Shown: piece after piece, positions 32,925 through 45,216 of the stretch
Numbering within the stretch: the stretch's first letter is position 1
Layout of the letters: every line of letters starts with the position of its first letter
Assembly: GCA_963921195.1 (NCBI GenBank)
Contig: OY992537.1
Span: forward strand, 61,988,400-62,052,399
Direction of reading: 5' to 3'
Origin: Pegoplata infirma
Taxonomy: Eukaryota > Arthropoda > Insecta > Diptera > Anthomyiidae
Length of the DNA: 64,000 bases
Made by a program: the position numbers and the translations under genes
Notes under the pieces: model-generated
What the model was told of the DNA's origin: nothing
Seen by the model: only the letters and a program-made list of their open reading frames with translations
The model's database searches: none

Positions 32925-33325
32925 ACAAATTTGTGTTGCACAGTGTTATTTATAGCATTCATAAGATTGTGTTTTTTTATTATACTGTAAATTAGTTTTT
33001 ACTACTTCGAGTTTTGACTAAGCTTTGTGAAATGATATTGGATCTTAACAAAAATCTATAGCGCCATTGCAATTTTGCCACATGCTCTATTTAACATAAA
33101 TACTCTAATCTGTTTAACAATTGGTTCAATTGCTGTAGTTTCACCAACTTGCTTAAAAAAATTTTGTTGCTTTTTATATGCTACACCTATCTGTGGTACA
33201 GAAATAATTAGTTTGTGATGAGGTTTGCAACTAGTCGACATAATGTTACAGAATTGGTGCCACTAGGCCCATATGTGTGGGTACTTAATTGAAAGATAGT
33301 TAAATAAAAAAAGTTTTTCTTAGCA
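32925..33325. other. Unique DNA before satellite array B+
   Basis: No feature supported. The minus-strand frame 33056-33241 has no recognisable motif. Confidence 0.4.
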
Positions 33326-36300
33326 ACATTTTCAATAGAAAATGTATCTTAGCAACATTTTCTATAGAAAATTTATTTTAGCAACATTTTCTATAGAAAA
33401 TTTATTTTAGCAACATTTTCTATAGAAAATTTGTTTTAGCAACATTTTCTATAGAAAATTTGTTTTAGCAACATTTTCTATAGAAAATTTGTTTTAGCAA
33501 CATTTTCTATAGAAAATTTGTTTTAGCAACATTTTCTATAGAAAATTTGTTTTAGCAACATTTTCTATAGAAAATTTGTTTTAGCAACATTTTCTATAGA
33601 AAATTTGTTTTAGCAACATTTTCTATAGAAAATTTGTTTTAGCAACATTTTCTATAGAAAATTTGTTTTAGCAACATTTTCTATAGAAAATTTGTTTTAG
33701 CAACATTTTCTATAGAAAATTTGTTTTAGCAACATTTTCTATAGAAAATTTGTTTTAGCAACATTTTCTATAGAAAATTTGTTTTAGCAACATTTTCTAT
33801 AGAAAATTTGTTTTAGCAACATTTTCTATAGAAAATTTGTTTTAGCAACATTTTCTATAGAAAATTTGTTTTAGCAACATTTTCTATAGAAAATTTGTTT
33901 TAGCAACATTTTCTATAGAAAATTTGTTTTAGCAACATTTTCTATAGAAAATTTGTTTTAGCAACATTTTCTATAGAAAATTTGTTTTAGCAACATTTTC
34001 TATAGAAAATTTGTTTTAGCAACATTTTCTATAGAAAATTTGTTTTAGCAACATTTTCTATAGAAAATTTGTTTTAGCAACATTTTCTATAGAAAATTTG
34101 TTTTAGCAACATTTTCTATAGAAAATTTGTTTTAGCAACATTTTCTATAGAAAATTTGTTTTAGCAACATTTTCTATAGAAAATTTGTTTTAGCAACATT
34201 TTCTATAGAAAATTTGTTTTAGCAACATTTTCTATAGAAAATTTGTTTTAGCAACATTTTCTATAGAAAATTTGTTTTAGCAACATTTTCTATAGAAAAT
34301 TTGTTTTAGCAACATTTTCTATAGAAAATTTGTTTTAGCAACATTTTCTATAGAAAATTTGTTTTAGCAACATTTTCTATAGAAAATTTGTTTTAGCAAC
34401 ATTTTCTATAGAAAATTTGTTTTAGCAACATTTTCTATAGAAAATTTGTTTTAGCAACATTTTCTATAGAAAATTTGTTTTAGCAACATTTTCTATAGAA
34501 AATTTGTTTTAGCAACATTTTCTATAGAAAATTTGTTTTAGCAACATTTTCTATAGAAAATTTGTTTTAGCAACATTTTCTATAGAAAATTTGTTTTAGC
34601 AACATTTTCTATAGAAAATTTGTTTTAGCAACATTTTCTATAGAAAATTTGTTTTAGCAACATTTTCTATAGAAAATTTGTTTTAGCAACATTTTCTATA
34701 GAAAATTTGTTTTAGCAACATTTTCTATAGAAAATTTGTTTTAGCAACATTTTCTATAGAAAATTTGTTTTAGCAACATTTTCTATAGAAAATTTGTTTT
34801 AGCAACATTTTCTATAGAAAATTTGTTTTAGCAACATTTTCTATAGAAAATTTGTTTTAGCAACATTTTCTATAGAAAATTTGTTTTAGCAACATTTTCT
34901 ATAGAAAATTTGTTTTAGCAACATTTTCTATAGAAAATTTGTTTTAGCAACATTTTCTATAGAAAATTTGTTTTAGCAACATTTTCTATAGAAAATTTGT
35001 TTTAGCAACATTTTCTATAGAAAATTTGTTTTAGCAACATTTTCTATAGAAAATTTGTTTTAGCAACATTTTCTATAGAAAATTTGTTTTAGCAACATTT
35101 TCTATAGAAAATTTGTTTTAGCAACATTTTCTATAGAAAATTTGTTTTAGCAACATTTTCTATAGAAAATTTGTTTTAGCAACATTTTCTATAGAAAATT
35201 TGTTTTAGCAACATTTTCTATAGAAAATTTGTTTTAGCAACATTTTCTATAGAAAATTTGTTTTAGCAACATTTTCTATAGAAAATTTGTTTTAGCAACA
35301 TTTTCTATAGAAAATTTGTTTTAGCAACATTTTCTATAGAAAATTTGTTTTAGCAACATTTTCTATAGAAAATTTGTTTTAGCAACATTTTCTATAGAAA
35401 ATTTGTTTTAGCAACATTTTCTATAGAAAATTTGTTTTAGCAACATTTTCTATAGAAAATTTGTTTTAGCAACATTTTCTATAGAAAATTTGTTTTAGCA
35501 ACATTTTCTATAGAAAATTTGTTTTAGCAACATTTTCTATAGAAAATTTGTTTTAGCAACATTTTCTATAGAAAATTTGTTTTAGCAACATTTTCTATAG
35601 AAAATTTGTTTTAGCAACATTTTCTATAGAAAATTTGTTTTAGCAACATTTTCTATAGAAAATTTGTTTTAGCAACATTTTCTATAGAAAATTTGTTTTA
35701 GCAACATTTTCTATAGAAAATTTGTTTTAGCAACATTTTCTATAGAAAATTTGTTTTAGCAACATTTTCTATAGAAAATTTGTTTTAGCAACATTTTCTA
35801 TAGAAAATTTGTTTTAGCAACATTTTCTATAGAAAATTTGTTTTAGCAACATTTTCTATAGAAAATTTGTTTTAGCAACATTTTCTATAGAAAATTTGAT
35901 TTAGCAACATTTTCTATAGAAAATTTGTTTTAGCAACATTTTCTATAGAAAATTTGTTTTAGCAACATTTTCTATAGAAAATTTGTTTTAGCAACATTTT
36001 CTATAGAAAATTTGTTTTAGCAACATTTTCTATAGAAAATTTGTTTTAGCAACATTTTCTATAGAAAATTTGTTTTAGCAACATTTTCTATAGAAAATTT
36101 GTTTTAGCAACATTTTCTATAGAAAATTTGTTTTAGCAACATTTTCTATAGAAAATTTGTTTTAGCAACATTTTCTATAGAAAATTTGTTTTAGCAACAT
36201 TTTCTATAGAAAATTTGTTTTAGCAACATTTTCTATAGAAAATTTGTTTTAGCAACATTTTCTATAGAAAATTTGTTTTAGCAACATTTTCTATAGAAAA

Positions 36301-38075
36301 TTTGTTTTAGCAACATTTTCTATAGAAAATTTGTTTTAGCAACATTTTCTATAGAAAATTTGTTTTAGCAACATTTTCTATAGAAAATTTGTTTTAGCAA
36401 CATTTTCTATAGAAAATTTGTTTTAGCAACATTTTCTATAGAAAATTTGTTTTAGCAACATTTTCTATAGAAAATTTGTTTTAGCAACATTTTCTATAGA
36501 AAATTTGTTTTAGCAACATTTTCTATAGAAAATTTGTTTTAGCAACATTTTCTATAGAAAATTTGTTTTAGCAACATTTTCTATAGAAAATTTGTTTTAG
36601 CAACATTTTCTATAGAAAATTTGTTTTAGCAACATTTTCTATAGAAAATTTGTTTTAGCAACATTTTCTATAGAAAATTTGTTTTAGCAACATTTTCTAT
36701 AGAAAATTTGTTTTAGCAACATTTTCTATAGAAAATTTGTTTTAGCAACATTTTCTATAGAAAATTTGTTTTAGCAACATTTTCTATAGAAAATTTGTTT
36801 TAGCAACATTTTCTATAGAAAATTTGTTTTAGCAACATTTTCTATAGAAAATTTGTTTTAGCAACATTTTCTATAGAAAATTTGTTTTAGCAACATTTTC
36901 TATAGAAAATTTGTTTTAGCAACATTTTCTATAGAAAATTTGTTTTAGCAACATTTTCTATAGAAAATTTGTTTTAGCAACATTTTCTATAGAAAATTTG
37001 TTTTAGCAACATTTTCTATAGAAAATTTGTTTTAGCAACATTTTCTATAGAAAATTTGTTGTAGCAACATTTTCTATAGAAAATTTGTTTTAGCAACATT
37101 TTCTATAGAAAATTTGTTTTAGCAACATTTTCTATAGAAAATTTGTTTTAGCAACATTTTCTATAGAAAATTTGTATTAGCAACATTTTCTATAGAAAAT
37201 TTGTATTAGCAACATTTTCTATAGAAAATTTGTTTTAGCAACATTTTCTATAGAAAATTTGTTTTAGCAACATTTTCTATAGAAAATTTGTTTTAGCAAC
37301 ATTTTCTATAGAAAATTTGTTTTAGCAACATTTTCTATAGAAAATTTGTTTTAGCAACATTTTCTATAGAAAATTTGTTTTAGCAACATTTTCTATAGAA
37401 AATTTGTTTTAGCAACATTTTCTATAGAAAATTTGTTTTAGCAACATTTTCTATAGAAAATTTGTTTTAGCAACATTTTCTATAGAAAATTTGTTTTAGC
37501 AACATTTTCTATAGAAAATTTGTTTTAGCAACATTTTCTATAGAAAATTTGTTTTAGCAACATTTTCTATAGAAAATTTGTTTTAGCAACATTTTCTATA
37601 GAAAATTTGTCTTTTAGCAACATTTTCTATAGAAAATTTGTTTTAGCAACATTTTCTATAGAAAATTTGTTTTAGCAACATTTTCTATAGAAAATTTGTT
37701 TTAGCAACATTTTCTATAGAAAATTTGTTTAGCAACATTTTCTATAGAAAATTTGTTTTAGCAACATTTTCTATAGAAAATTTGTTTTAGCAACATTTTC
37801 TATAGAAAATTTGTTTTAGCAACATTTTCTATAGAAAATTTGTTTTAGCAACATTTTCTATAGAAAATTTGTTTTAGCAACATTTTCTATAGAAAATTTG
37901 TTTTAGCAACATTTTCTATAGAAAATTTGTTTTAGCAACATTTTCTATAGAAAATTTGTTTTAGCAACATTTTCTATAGAAAATTTGTTTTAGCAACATT
38001 TTCTATAGAAAATTTGTTTTAGCAACATTTTCTATAGAAAATTTGTTTTAGCAACATTTTCTATAGAAAATTTGT
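33326..38075 (+). repeat. 29-bp satellite array B+, about 164 copies, nearly uniform
   Basis: The unit is TTTTCTATAGAAAA followed by linker TTTGTTTTAGCAACA. The first three or four units are diverged (AATGTATCTTAGC, TTTATTTTAGC); thereafter units are almost invariant for 4.6 kb. Rare private changes: GATTTAGC near 35,899, GTTGTAGC near 37,060, GTATTAGC in two adjacent units near 37,170-37,205, a 2-bp gain near 37,611 and a 1-bp loss near 37,729. The right end stops abruptly at 38,075 within one unit. The unit is the exact reverse complement of the unit in arrays B- and C-. Confidence 0.97.
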
Positions 38076-39084
38076 CTGCTTGTGTATGGTTTTATGTAGA
38101 TGGAGTTGACTGTCTACAAATTTTTTACTTGCTTTTTTTTTGTGCTGATTTTATTATTGATTTTTTGGTTCAAGTAGCAAGTGCTAATTTGTTGTCATTG
38201 TTGTGTTTTTGATGTGGTATATCAACCAGACTAATATTGATTTAAAAGGCTACTCGTGTCGAAAAAATGTCGCATCTAATAATTTGAATACAAAAATAAA
38301 AAATATTATAAAAAAATTTTTTATTGTGTCCAATTTAAAATTTGTAGTGCACGATGGAAGACCCTCAAATCAAAGTTTTACCAATGAACATTTAAGATAA
38401 GAGGAGGTGCAAAATCAGTCCACAAACCAAACTTTAATGTCATAGTCGAAACAAAATACATTTACTTGTATTTCTTCAAAATAAATTTCCAAGAATTTCA
38501 AATTAATGAAATTGAAACCCCTACATATTTATTTAGCTACTAACCTTTGCTAATTGTTTAACTTTTCATTTTGTTAGTTCATTGATCCAAAAGGTTTTAT
38601 TTCAACTTTGTATTTTTGCATGGCAAGTGTGTGTAAAATTGTCTCAAAAAAGTTTATATATTTTCTTAATAAACAACAAATTTATATATTTTGCAGAGAT
38701 TTTTGTTTTTTAAAAACCTTGAAAGTTTATTATTCGTAAAAAAAAGTTCATATTCTCAGAGGAACAAAATTAAACATATTTTTATACATAATTGTGATTA
38801 ACATTGCATGATAGATAAGTAGATAGACATTGATGTGGAGCGCATATATGATTGACATATATATGAAAAAACAAATTAATATTAAGTATGTGTCACTAGG
38901 GGAATTGTACGAATGCTTTGAAGTAGAAAAAAAGTTGAATGACTTTGTTCAAAAAAAAATATTATTTTTTTTTTAATTATAATAGGTTTTTTTTTAACAA
39001 AAAAAAAACATCTGCGTCAGTTTCTTAAATTGTGTAGTCGAGGCTATTATTTTAAAAAATTTCCGAAAATCTAACTGAAAAAAA
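38076..39084. other. Spacer between inverted arrays B+ and B-
   Basis: AT-rich unique DNA. There is a 65-codon frame at 38203-38400 without any motif. No inverted ends were found. Confidence 0.45.
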
Positions 39085-39247
39085 AATATTTTTCTTTTTC
39101 TGCTTGACATTTTCTACTCTGATTAAAGATCTAAACAAATATAGATCCAATCGGTGCATCTTTGACCAGGGATCCATTTTTCAGTAAACACTGGGTTAAA
39201 GTTTTTTATGGCCGATGTCGACGGACTATAATTTTCTTACTTGTTTT
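39085..39247 (+). mobile_element. DINE-1/Helentron-like 3' fragment
   Basis: It contains GATCCAATCGGTGCATC and the 3' end GATGTCGACGGACTATAATT then TTCTTACTTGTTTT, matching the end of the copies at 32288 and 60503 (there CTTGACCGACTTTAATTTTC). The 5' part is absent. Confidence 0.55.
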
Positions 39248-39249
39248 TT

Positions 39250-39690
39250 ATTTATTTAATTTAAATATAAATCACTTTAGTTTAAAAAATATGCGTTTAA
39301 AAAAGATTTATTTTATCAATTTATTTATCAATTTCCAAAAAAAATGTTATGGTTTTATATATTTTGCAAAATTTGCATATTGGTTGAACCAACTAACACA
39401 GATGTCAACAATAAGCCGCTATAAGCACTAATTAAAAATGCATATTGTATGCAAATGTAAACAACATATGGTGTTGGCAGAAAATAATACAAAAAATAAA
39501 TATGCACTATCGGCAGTATTACTCGTGGCATCAGCACTAGTCATAACAATGGCAGCAATAATTGCTTAAAGCATACACAAATGATAATAAAAATGAAAAA
39601 CCAAAAATTCTCTCAATGTGAAAATCTTTATAAAACAAAACGAAAATAATAAAGAGTATTAAATTAATCGATAACGAATTTGTAAAATGC
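39250..39690. other. Unique DNA before satellite array B-
   Basis: AT-rich, no supported feature. The short frames on both strands carry no motif. Confidence 0.4.
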
Positions 39691-39694
39691 TACA

Positions 39695-42105
39695 ATACAA
39701 GTTTTCTATAGAAAATGTTGCCAAGACAAGTTGCTAAGGCACATTTTCTATAGAAAATATTGCTAAGGCACATTTTCTATAGAAAATGTTGCCAAGACAA
39801 ATTTTCTATAGAAAATGTTGCTAAGACAAATTTTCTATAGAAAATGTTGCTAAGACAAATTTTCTATAGAAAATGTTGCTAAGAAAAATTTTCTATAGAA
39901 AATGTTGCTAAGAAAAATTTTCAATAGAAAATGTTGCTAAAACAAATTTTCTATAGAAAATGTTGCTAAAACAAATTTTCTATAGAAAATGTTGCTAAAA
40001 CAAATTTTCTATAGAAAATGTTGCTAAAACAAATTTTCTATAGAAAATGTTGCTAAAACAAATTTTCTATAGAAAATGTTGCTAAAACAAATTTTCTATA
40101 GAAAATGTTGCTAAAACAAATTTTCTATAGAAAATGTTGCTAAAACAAATTTTCTATAGAAAATGTTGCTAAAACAAATTTTCTATAGAAAATGTTGCTA
40201 AAACAAATTTTCTATAAAAAATGTTGCTAAAACAAATTTTCTATAGAAAATGTTGCTAAAACAAATTTTCTATAGAAAATGTTGCTAAAACAAATTTTCT
40301 ATAGAAAATGTTGCTAAAACAAATTTTCTATAGAAAATGTTGCTAAAACAAATTTTCTATAGAAAATGTTGCTAAAACAAATTTTCTATAGAAAATGTTG
40401 CTAAAACAAATTTTCTATAGAAAATGTTGCTAAAACAAATTTTCTATAGAAAATGTTGCTAAAACAAATTTTCTATAGAAAATGTTGCTAAAACAAATTT
40501 TCTATAGAAAATGTTGCTAAAACAAATTTTCTATAGAAAATGTTGCTAAAACAAATTTTCTATAGAAAATGTTGCTAAAACAAATTTTCTATAGAAAATG
40601 TTGCTAAAACAAATTTTCTATAGAAAATGTTGCTAAAACAAATTTTCTATAGAAAATGTTGCTAAAACAAATTTTCTATAGAAAATGTTGCTAAAACAAA
40701 TTTTCTATAGAAAATGTTGCTAAAACAAATTTTCTATAGAAAATGTTGCTAAAACAAATTTTCTATAGAAAATGTTGCTAAAACAAATTTTCTATAGAAA
40801 ATGTTGCTAAAACAAATTTTCTATAGAAAATGTTGCTAAAACAAATTTTCTATAGAAAATGTTGCTAAAACAAATTTTCTATAGAAAATGTTGCTAAAAC
40901 AAATTTTCTATAGAAAATGTTGCTAAAACAAATTTTCTATAGAAAATGTTGCTAAAACAAATTTTCTATAGAAAATGTTGCTAAAACAAATTTTCTATAG
41001 AAAATGTTGCTAAAACAAATTTTCTATAGAAAATGTTGCTAAAACAAATTTTCTATAGAAAATGTTGCTAAAACAAATTTTCTATAGAAAATGTTGCTAA
41101 AACAAATTTTCTATAGAAAATGTTGCTAAAACAAATTTTCTATAGAAAATGTTGCTAAAACAAATTTTCTATAGAAAATGTTGCTAAAACAAATTTTCTA
41201 TAGAAAATGTTGCTAAAACAAATTTTCTATAGAAAATGTTGCTAAAACAAATTTTCTATAGAAAATGTTGCTAAAACAAATTTTCTATAGAAAATGTTGC
41301 TAAAACAAATTTTCTATAGAAAATGTTGCTAAGACAAATTTTCTATAGAAAATGTTGCTAAGACAAATCTATAGAAAATGTTGCTAAGACAAATTTTCTA
41401 TAGAAAATGTTGCTAAGACAAATCTATAGAAAATGTTGCTAAGACAAATTTTCTATAGAAAATGTTGCTAAGACAAATTTTCTATAGAAAATGTTGCTAA
41501 GACAAATTTTCTATAGAAAATGTTGCTAAGTCAAATTTTCTATAGAAAATGTTGCTAAGACAAATTTTCTATAGAAAATGTTGCTAAGACAAATTTTCTA
41601 TAGAAAATGTTGCTAAGACAAATTTTCTATAGAAAATGTTGCTAAGACAAATTTTTCATAGAAAATGTTGCTAAGACAAATTTTTCATAGAAAATGTTGC
41701 TAAGACAAATTTTCTATAGAAAATGTTGCAAAGACAAATTTTCTATAGAAAATGTTGCAAAGACAAATTTTCTATATAAAATGTTGCCAAGACAAATTTT
41801 CTATAGAAAATGTTGCTAAGACAAATTTTCTATAGAAAATGTTGCTAAGCCACATTTTTTATAGAAAATGTTGCGAAGACAAATTTGCTTCAGAAAATGT
41901 TGCTAAGTCAAATTTTTATAGAAAATGTTGTTAAGACAAATTTTCTGTAGAAAATGTTGCTAAGACAAATTTTATATACAAAATGTTGTTAAGACAAATT
42001 TTATATTCAAAATGTTGTTAAATAAATTTTCTATAGAAAATGTTTCTAACACAAGACTTCTATAGCAAATGTTGCCAATACAAGTTTTCTATTAAAAGGT
42101 TGCTA
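39695..42105 (-). repeat. 29-bp satellite array B-, about 83 copies
   Basis: Read on the + strand the unit is TTTTCTATAGAAAA then TGTTGCTAAAACAAA, i.e. the B+ unit inverted. The middle (about 39,940-41,330) is nearly uniform. Both flanks use the linker variant GCTAAGACAAA, with further decay at the right (41,330-42,105), including truncated units that lack TTTT (near 41,370 and 41,423). One unit near 40,215 has CTATAAAAAA. Together with B+ it forms a large inverted repeat around a 1.6-kb spacer. Confidence 0.96.
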
Positions 42106-42109
42106 AAAC

Positions 42110-43555
42110 AAATTTGATGTAAAAAATGTTGCAATACAAATTTGTTACAAAAAAATTTTGTCAAATACAAATTATTATAGTATTTTTTCCACTACAAAAA
42201 AAAATTTATTTAGTTGTAACTTTTTTTCTTATGTTTCCCTGCAAATGCCTTAGTAAGTTTTTTTTTCGAAAATAAATTGAAAAGCTCTTTATATTAAAAA
42301 TCTTTATCATATTTATGTGTAGGTGTGTCATTTGTGTATAAAACTTTTCATAAAATTTTTTCTAACGAATTCAGTTTTCATCATAAGAGTTGTAAAGAAA
42401 TGCATGCCATATTGTGAGCATCTTAATGTATTTCATGTATTGAATTTGTAAAACTTTTCAATTTAATTTTCAATAACTATTTTTTGTACTGTCACTTGTC
42501 ATAAAGTGTTTTTAAAGCTGTTATGAGTACTTTTTAGTTGCTTTTTAAAAAAGCAATTAAAAATGTTTTCAAAAAGAAAATTGTTAACGTTTGAAATTGT
42601 AACCATAAAAAATATTAATTGCTCACTTTTTTTTGCCTGTTTGTTTCATTTAAATTCTTTTGGCGTCAAGTAATAGTTTTTTCACAACGTTTTTTTATGT
42701 AGTTGAAAACCTTGACATTAAAAATATAATTATGAAATTTATGCATTTGACTTCCTTATGTATACTGCAACATTTTGATGATATAAGTATAAAATTTACA
42801 ACTTGGCCATAAAAAAATAATAGCAAAATTCTGAGATTTTTTTAGTAATTTCAAATAAGAAAATTTTTAATTTTTTTCATTATATACACTTTTTAAACAT
42901 GATCTTGTAATTAATTGAAATTGCTTCCCAAACTTCTGTTTTTTTAAAAATTTTTTTATCGTAAAACTTGATTTTTTGTAGACTTTTAATTTTTATACCA
43001 GATCCGTCTTATTTTTTTACGTATCACAATTTATTCGTTGTTGCCATGAGTTCATTGACTATTGAAATGATAATTATATTACAAAAAAAAATAATCATCA
43101 TCGTCAGTAATATCATCACGATTTTCTATGTATTTAAACATGCAACAAAATGTTGTACAATCTACACTACCAGATAAAATATAATACGACAAAAGGCCGT
43201 TTTTGTTCATTCAGTCGTATTGTAAAAAAAAAAAAAAACAAAAAAAAGTATTGAAAGACAGACGGATTGTATAAATGAATGAATTACGAATACATTTGCT
43301 TAATTGCAGCTGCTGTAGAAATTCAATTAAATGTAAAAAAAAATTTAAACAAATGATAAAAATTCCATAGTAATCTTAATGATTTAATGTTTTTTTTATT
43401 TATTCTTGTATTCATTCATGAATGAATTTGCTTTAACAAAACAATATACAAATCGATAAAATTTAATGGATTTTGCGAAATATCTAAAGAGTTTTTATTG
43501 GAATTATTAAATACCACCCACATTGTGTAAACCCGCGAAAAACATAATACAGATT
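42110..43555. other. AT-rich unique DNA, nothing recognised
   Basis: No repeat ends, palindromes or credible coding frames. The 69-codon frame at 42968-43177 is isoleucine-rich with no recognised domain. Confidence 0.45.
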
Positions 43556-43559
43556 TGCC

Positions 43560-44640
43560 ATAAAAATGTTGCTATGACACATTTTTTATAGAAAATGTTG
43601 CTATGACACATTTTTTATAGAAAATGTTGCTAAGAGAAGTTTTGTGTAGAAAATGTTGCTTAGAGAAATATTGTATAGAAAATGTTGCTAAGAGAATAAA
43701 AAAATAAATAATGTTGCTAAAAGAAATTTTCTATAGAAAATGTTACTCAAGAACATTTTCTATAGAAAATGTTGCCAAGAGAAATTTTCTTCAGAAAATG
43801 CTGTTAAGAGAAGTTTTGTGTAGAAAATGTAGGTAAGAGAAATTTTGTATAGAAAATGTTGCTAAATGAATAAAAAAAAATGTTGCTTAAGGACTTCTAC
43901 TATAAAAAATGTTGCCACGAGAAATTGTCTAAAAAAATGTTGCTTAAATGGATTTTGTATAGAAAATGTTGCTAGAGAAATTTTACATTAAACATGCTGT
44001 TAAGAAAAATTGTAAACAGAAAATTTTTCATAGAAGATGAAAATGAAAATGTTGCCACTATAAATTTTTTAATGAAAATGCATGCTAAGATTAGCTTTGT
44101 ATCGAAGATGTTGCTTAAAGAATCATTATTTAAATAATGTTGCTTATAGAAATTTTGTTTAAAAAATGTTGCTGAAAAATAATTTCTACAGAAAGTGTTG
44201 CTCAAAGAATTTGTCTTTAAAAAATGTTACTCAAATAAATTTTCTATGGAAAATATTTCAAAGATACATTTTCTATAGCAAATGTTGCTAAAAAAATTTT
44301 ACATTAAAAATTCTGCTAAGAGAAATTTTGAACAGAAAATATTTCATTATAAATGTGTCCAAGATAATTTTTTATATTAAAAATGTTGCCATGACAAATT
44401 GTTTATTAAAAATGTTGTCATGAAAAATTTCCCATAAAAATTTTGCAAGAGAAATTTTTAAAGGAAAATGTTGCCAAGATAAATTTTCAATAAAAAATGT
44501 TGCCAAGACAAAATTTTAATAGAAAACGTTAAGACAAATTTTCAATAAAAAATGTTGCCAGAACAATTTTTTAATAGAAAATGTTGCAAGACTAAAAGAA
44601 CTTTTTTTTGTAAAATGTTGCTAAGCAAATTTTTATTTAA
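43560..44640 (-). repeat. Degenerate relic of the 29-bp satellite, about 37 copies
   Basis: The word AAAATGTTGCTAAGA recurs at roughly 29-bp spacing with many substitutions and indels (linkers AGAGAAATTTTGTATAG, CATGACAAATT and others). The orientation is the same as arrays B- and C-. The absence of any uniform zone shows an array that has lost homogenisation, lying only 0.6 kb from the highly uniform array C-. Confidence 0.85.
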
Positions 44641-44644
44641 CGCG

Positions 44645-45210
44645 TCACAACATTTAGGAATTTACTTAAGTTATCCTCTGCGACCAAAAAATACAATCAA
44701 CATTGAAGGTTTTGTTTAAAAATTATTTTTAATTAAACTCCCGTTGTTTAGGCATTCCCTTATTGGTCCACTGGAGTTCGTCTTTACCAAGTTTTACTGT
44801 AGTAGTAGCAGTGTATATTGGCTTAGGTCATTGCGTTAAACATAAACGCAAATAAATTAGTTCTAAAAACAAATTCTAATTATTTTGCTATTTCTTAAAA
44901 TTCATCAATTTTATATTTCTTTTCTATAAATATTTAACAAAATATTTGCTCATATTGATAGATATCAACTAACACACAAATAAAATAACAAAGAAATTAT
45001 TGTTTATGGCTATATTTATACAAATATTTTCCAAAAAGCCATTCCAAAAATTACAATAATATATTTTTAAAGAAATTTTCTTTTAAACAAAATAACGTAT
45101 TTCCGTTTCACATATCACGTGCATTTCTAAATAAGTTGTAATTTATAATAATTATTAATATTTAAATTTCATTTAAAAGAAAAAAAACGTAACTTTTAGA
45201 TATTTATTTA
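44645..45210. other. AT-rich DNA between old and young satellite blocks
   Basis: No supported feature. Confidence 0.4.
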
Positions 45211-45216
45211 AAAAAA

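Noticed and set aside
42968..43177. Isoleucine-rich 69-codon frame as a membrane peptide
   Set aside because: Hydrophobicity follows from ATT/ATA-rich DNA; there is no upstream context or conserved motif.
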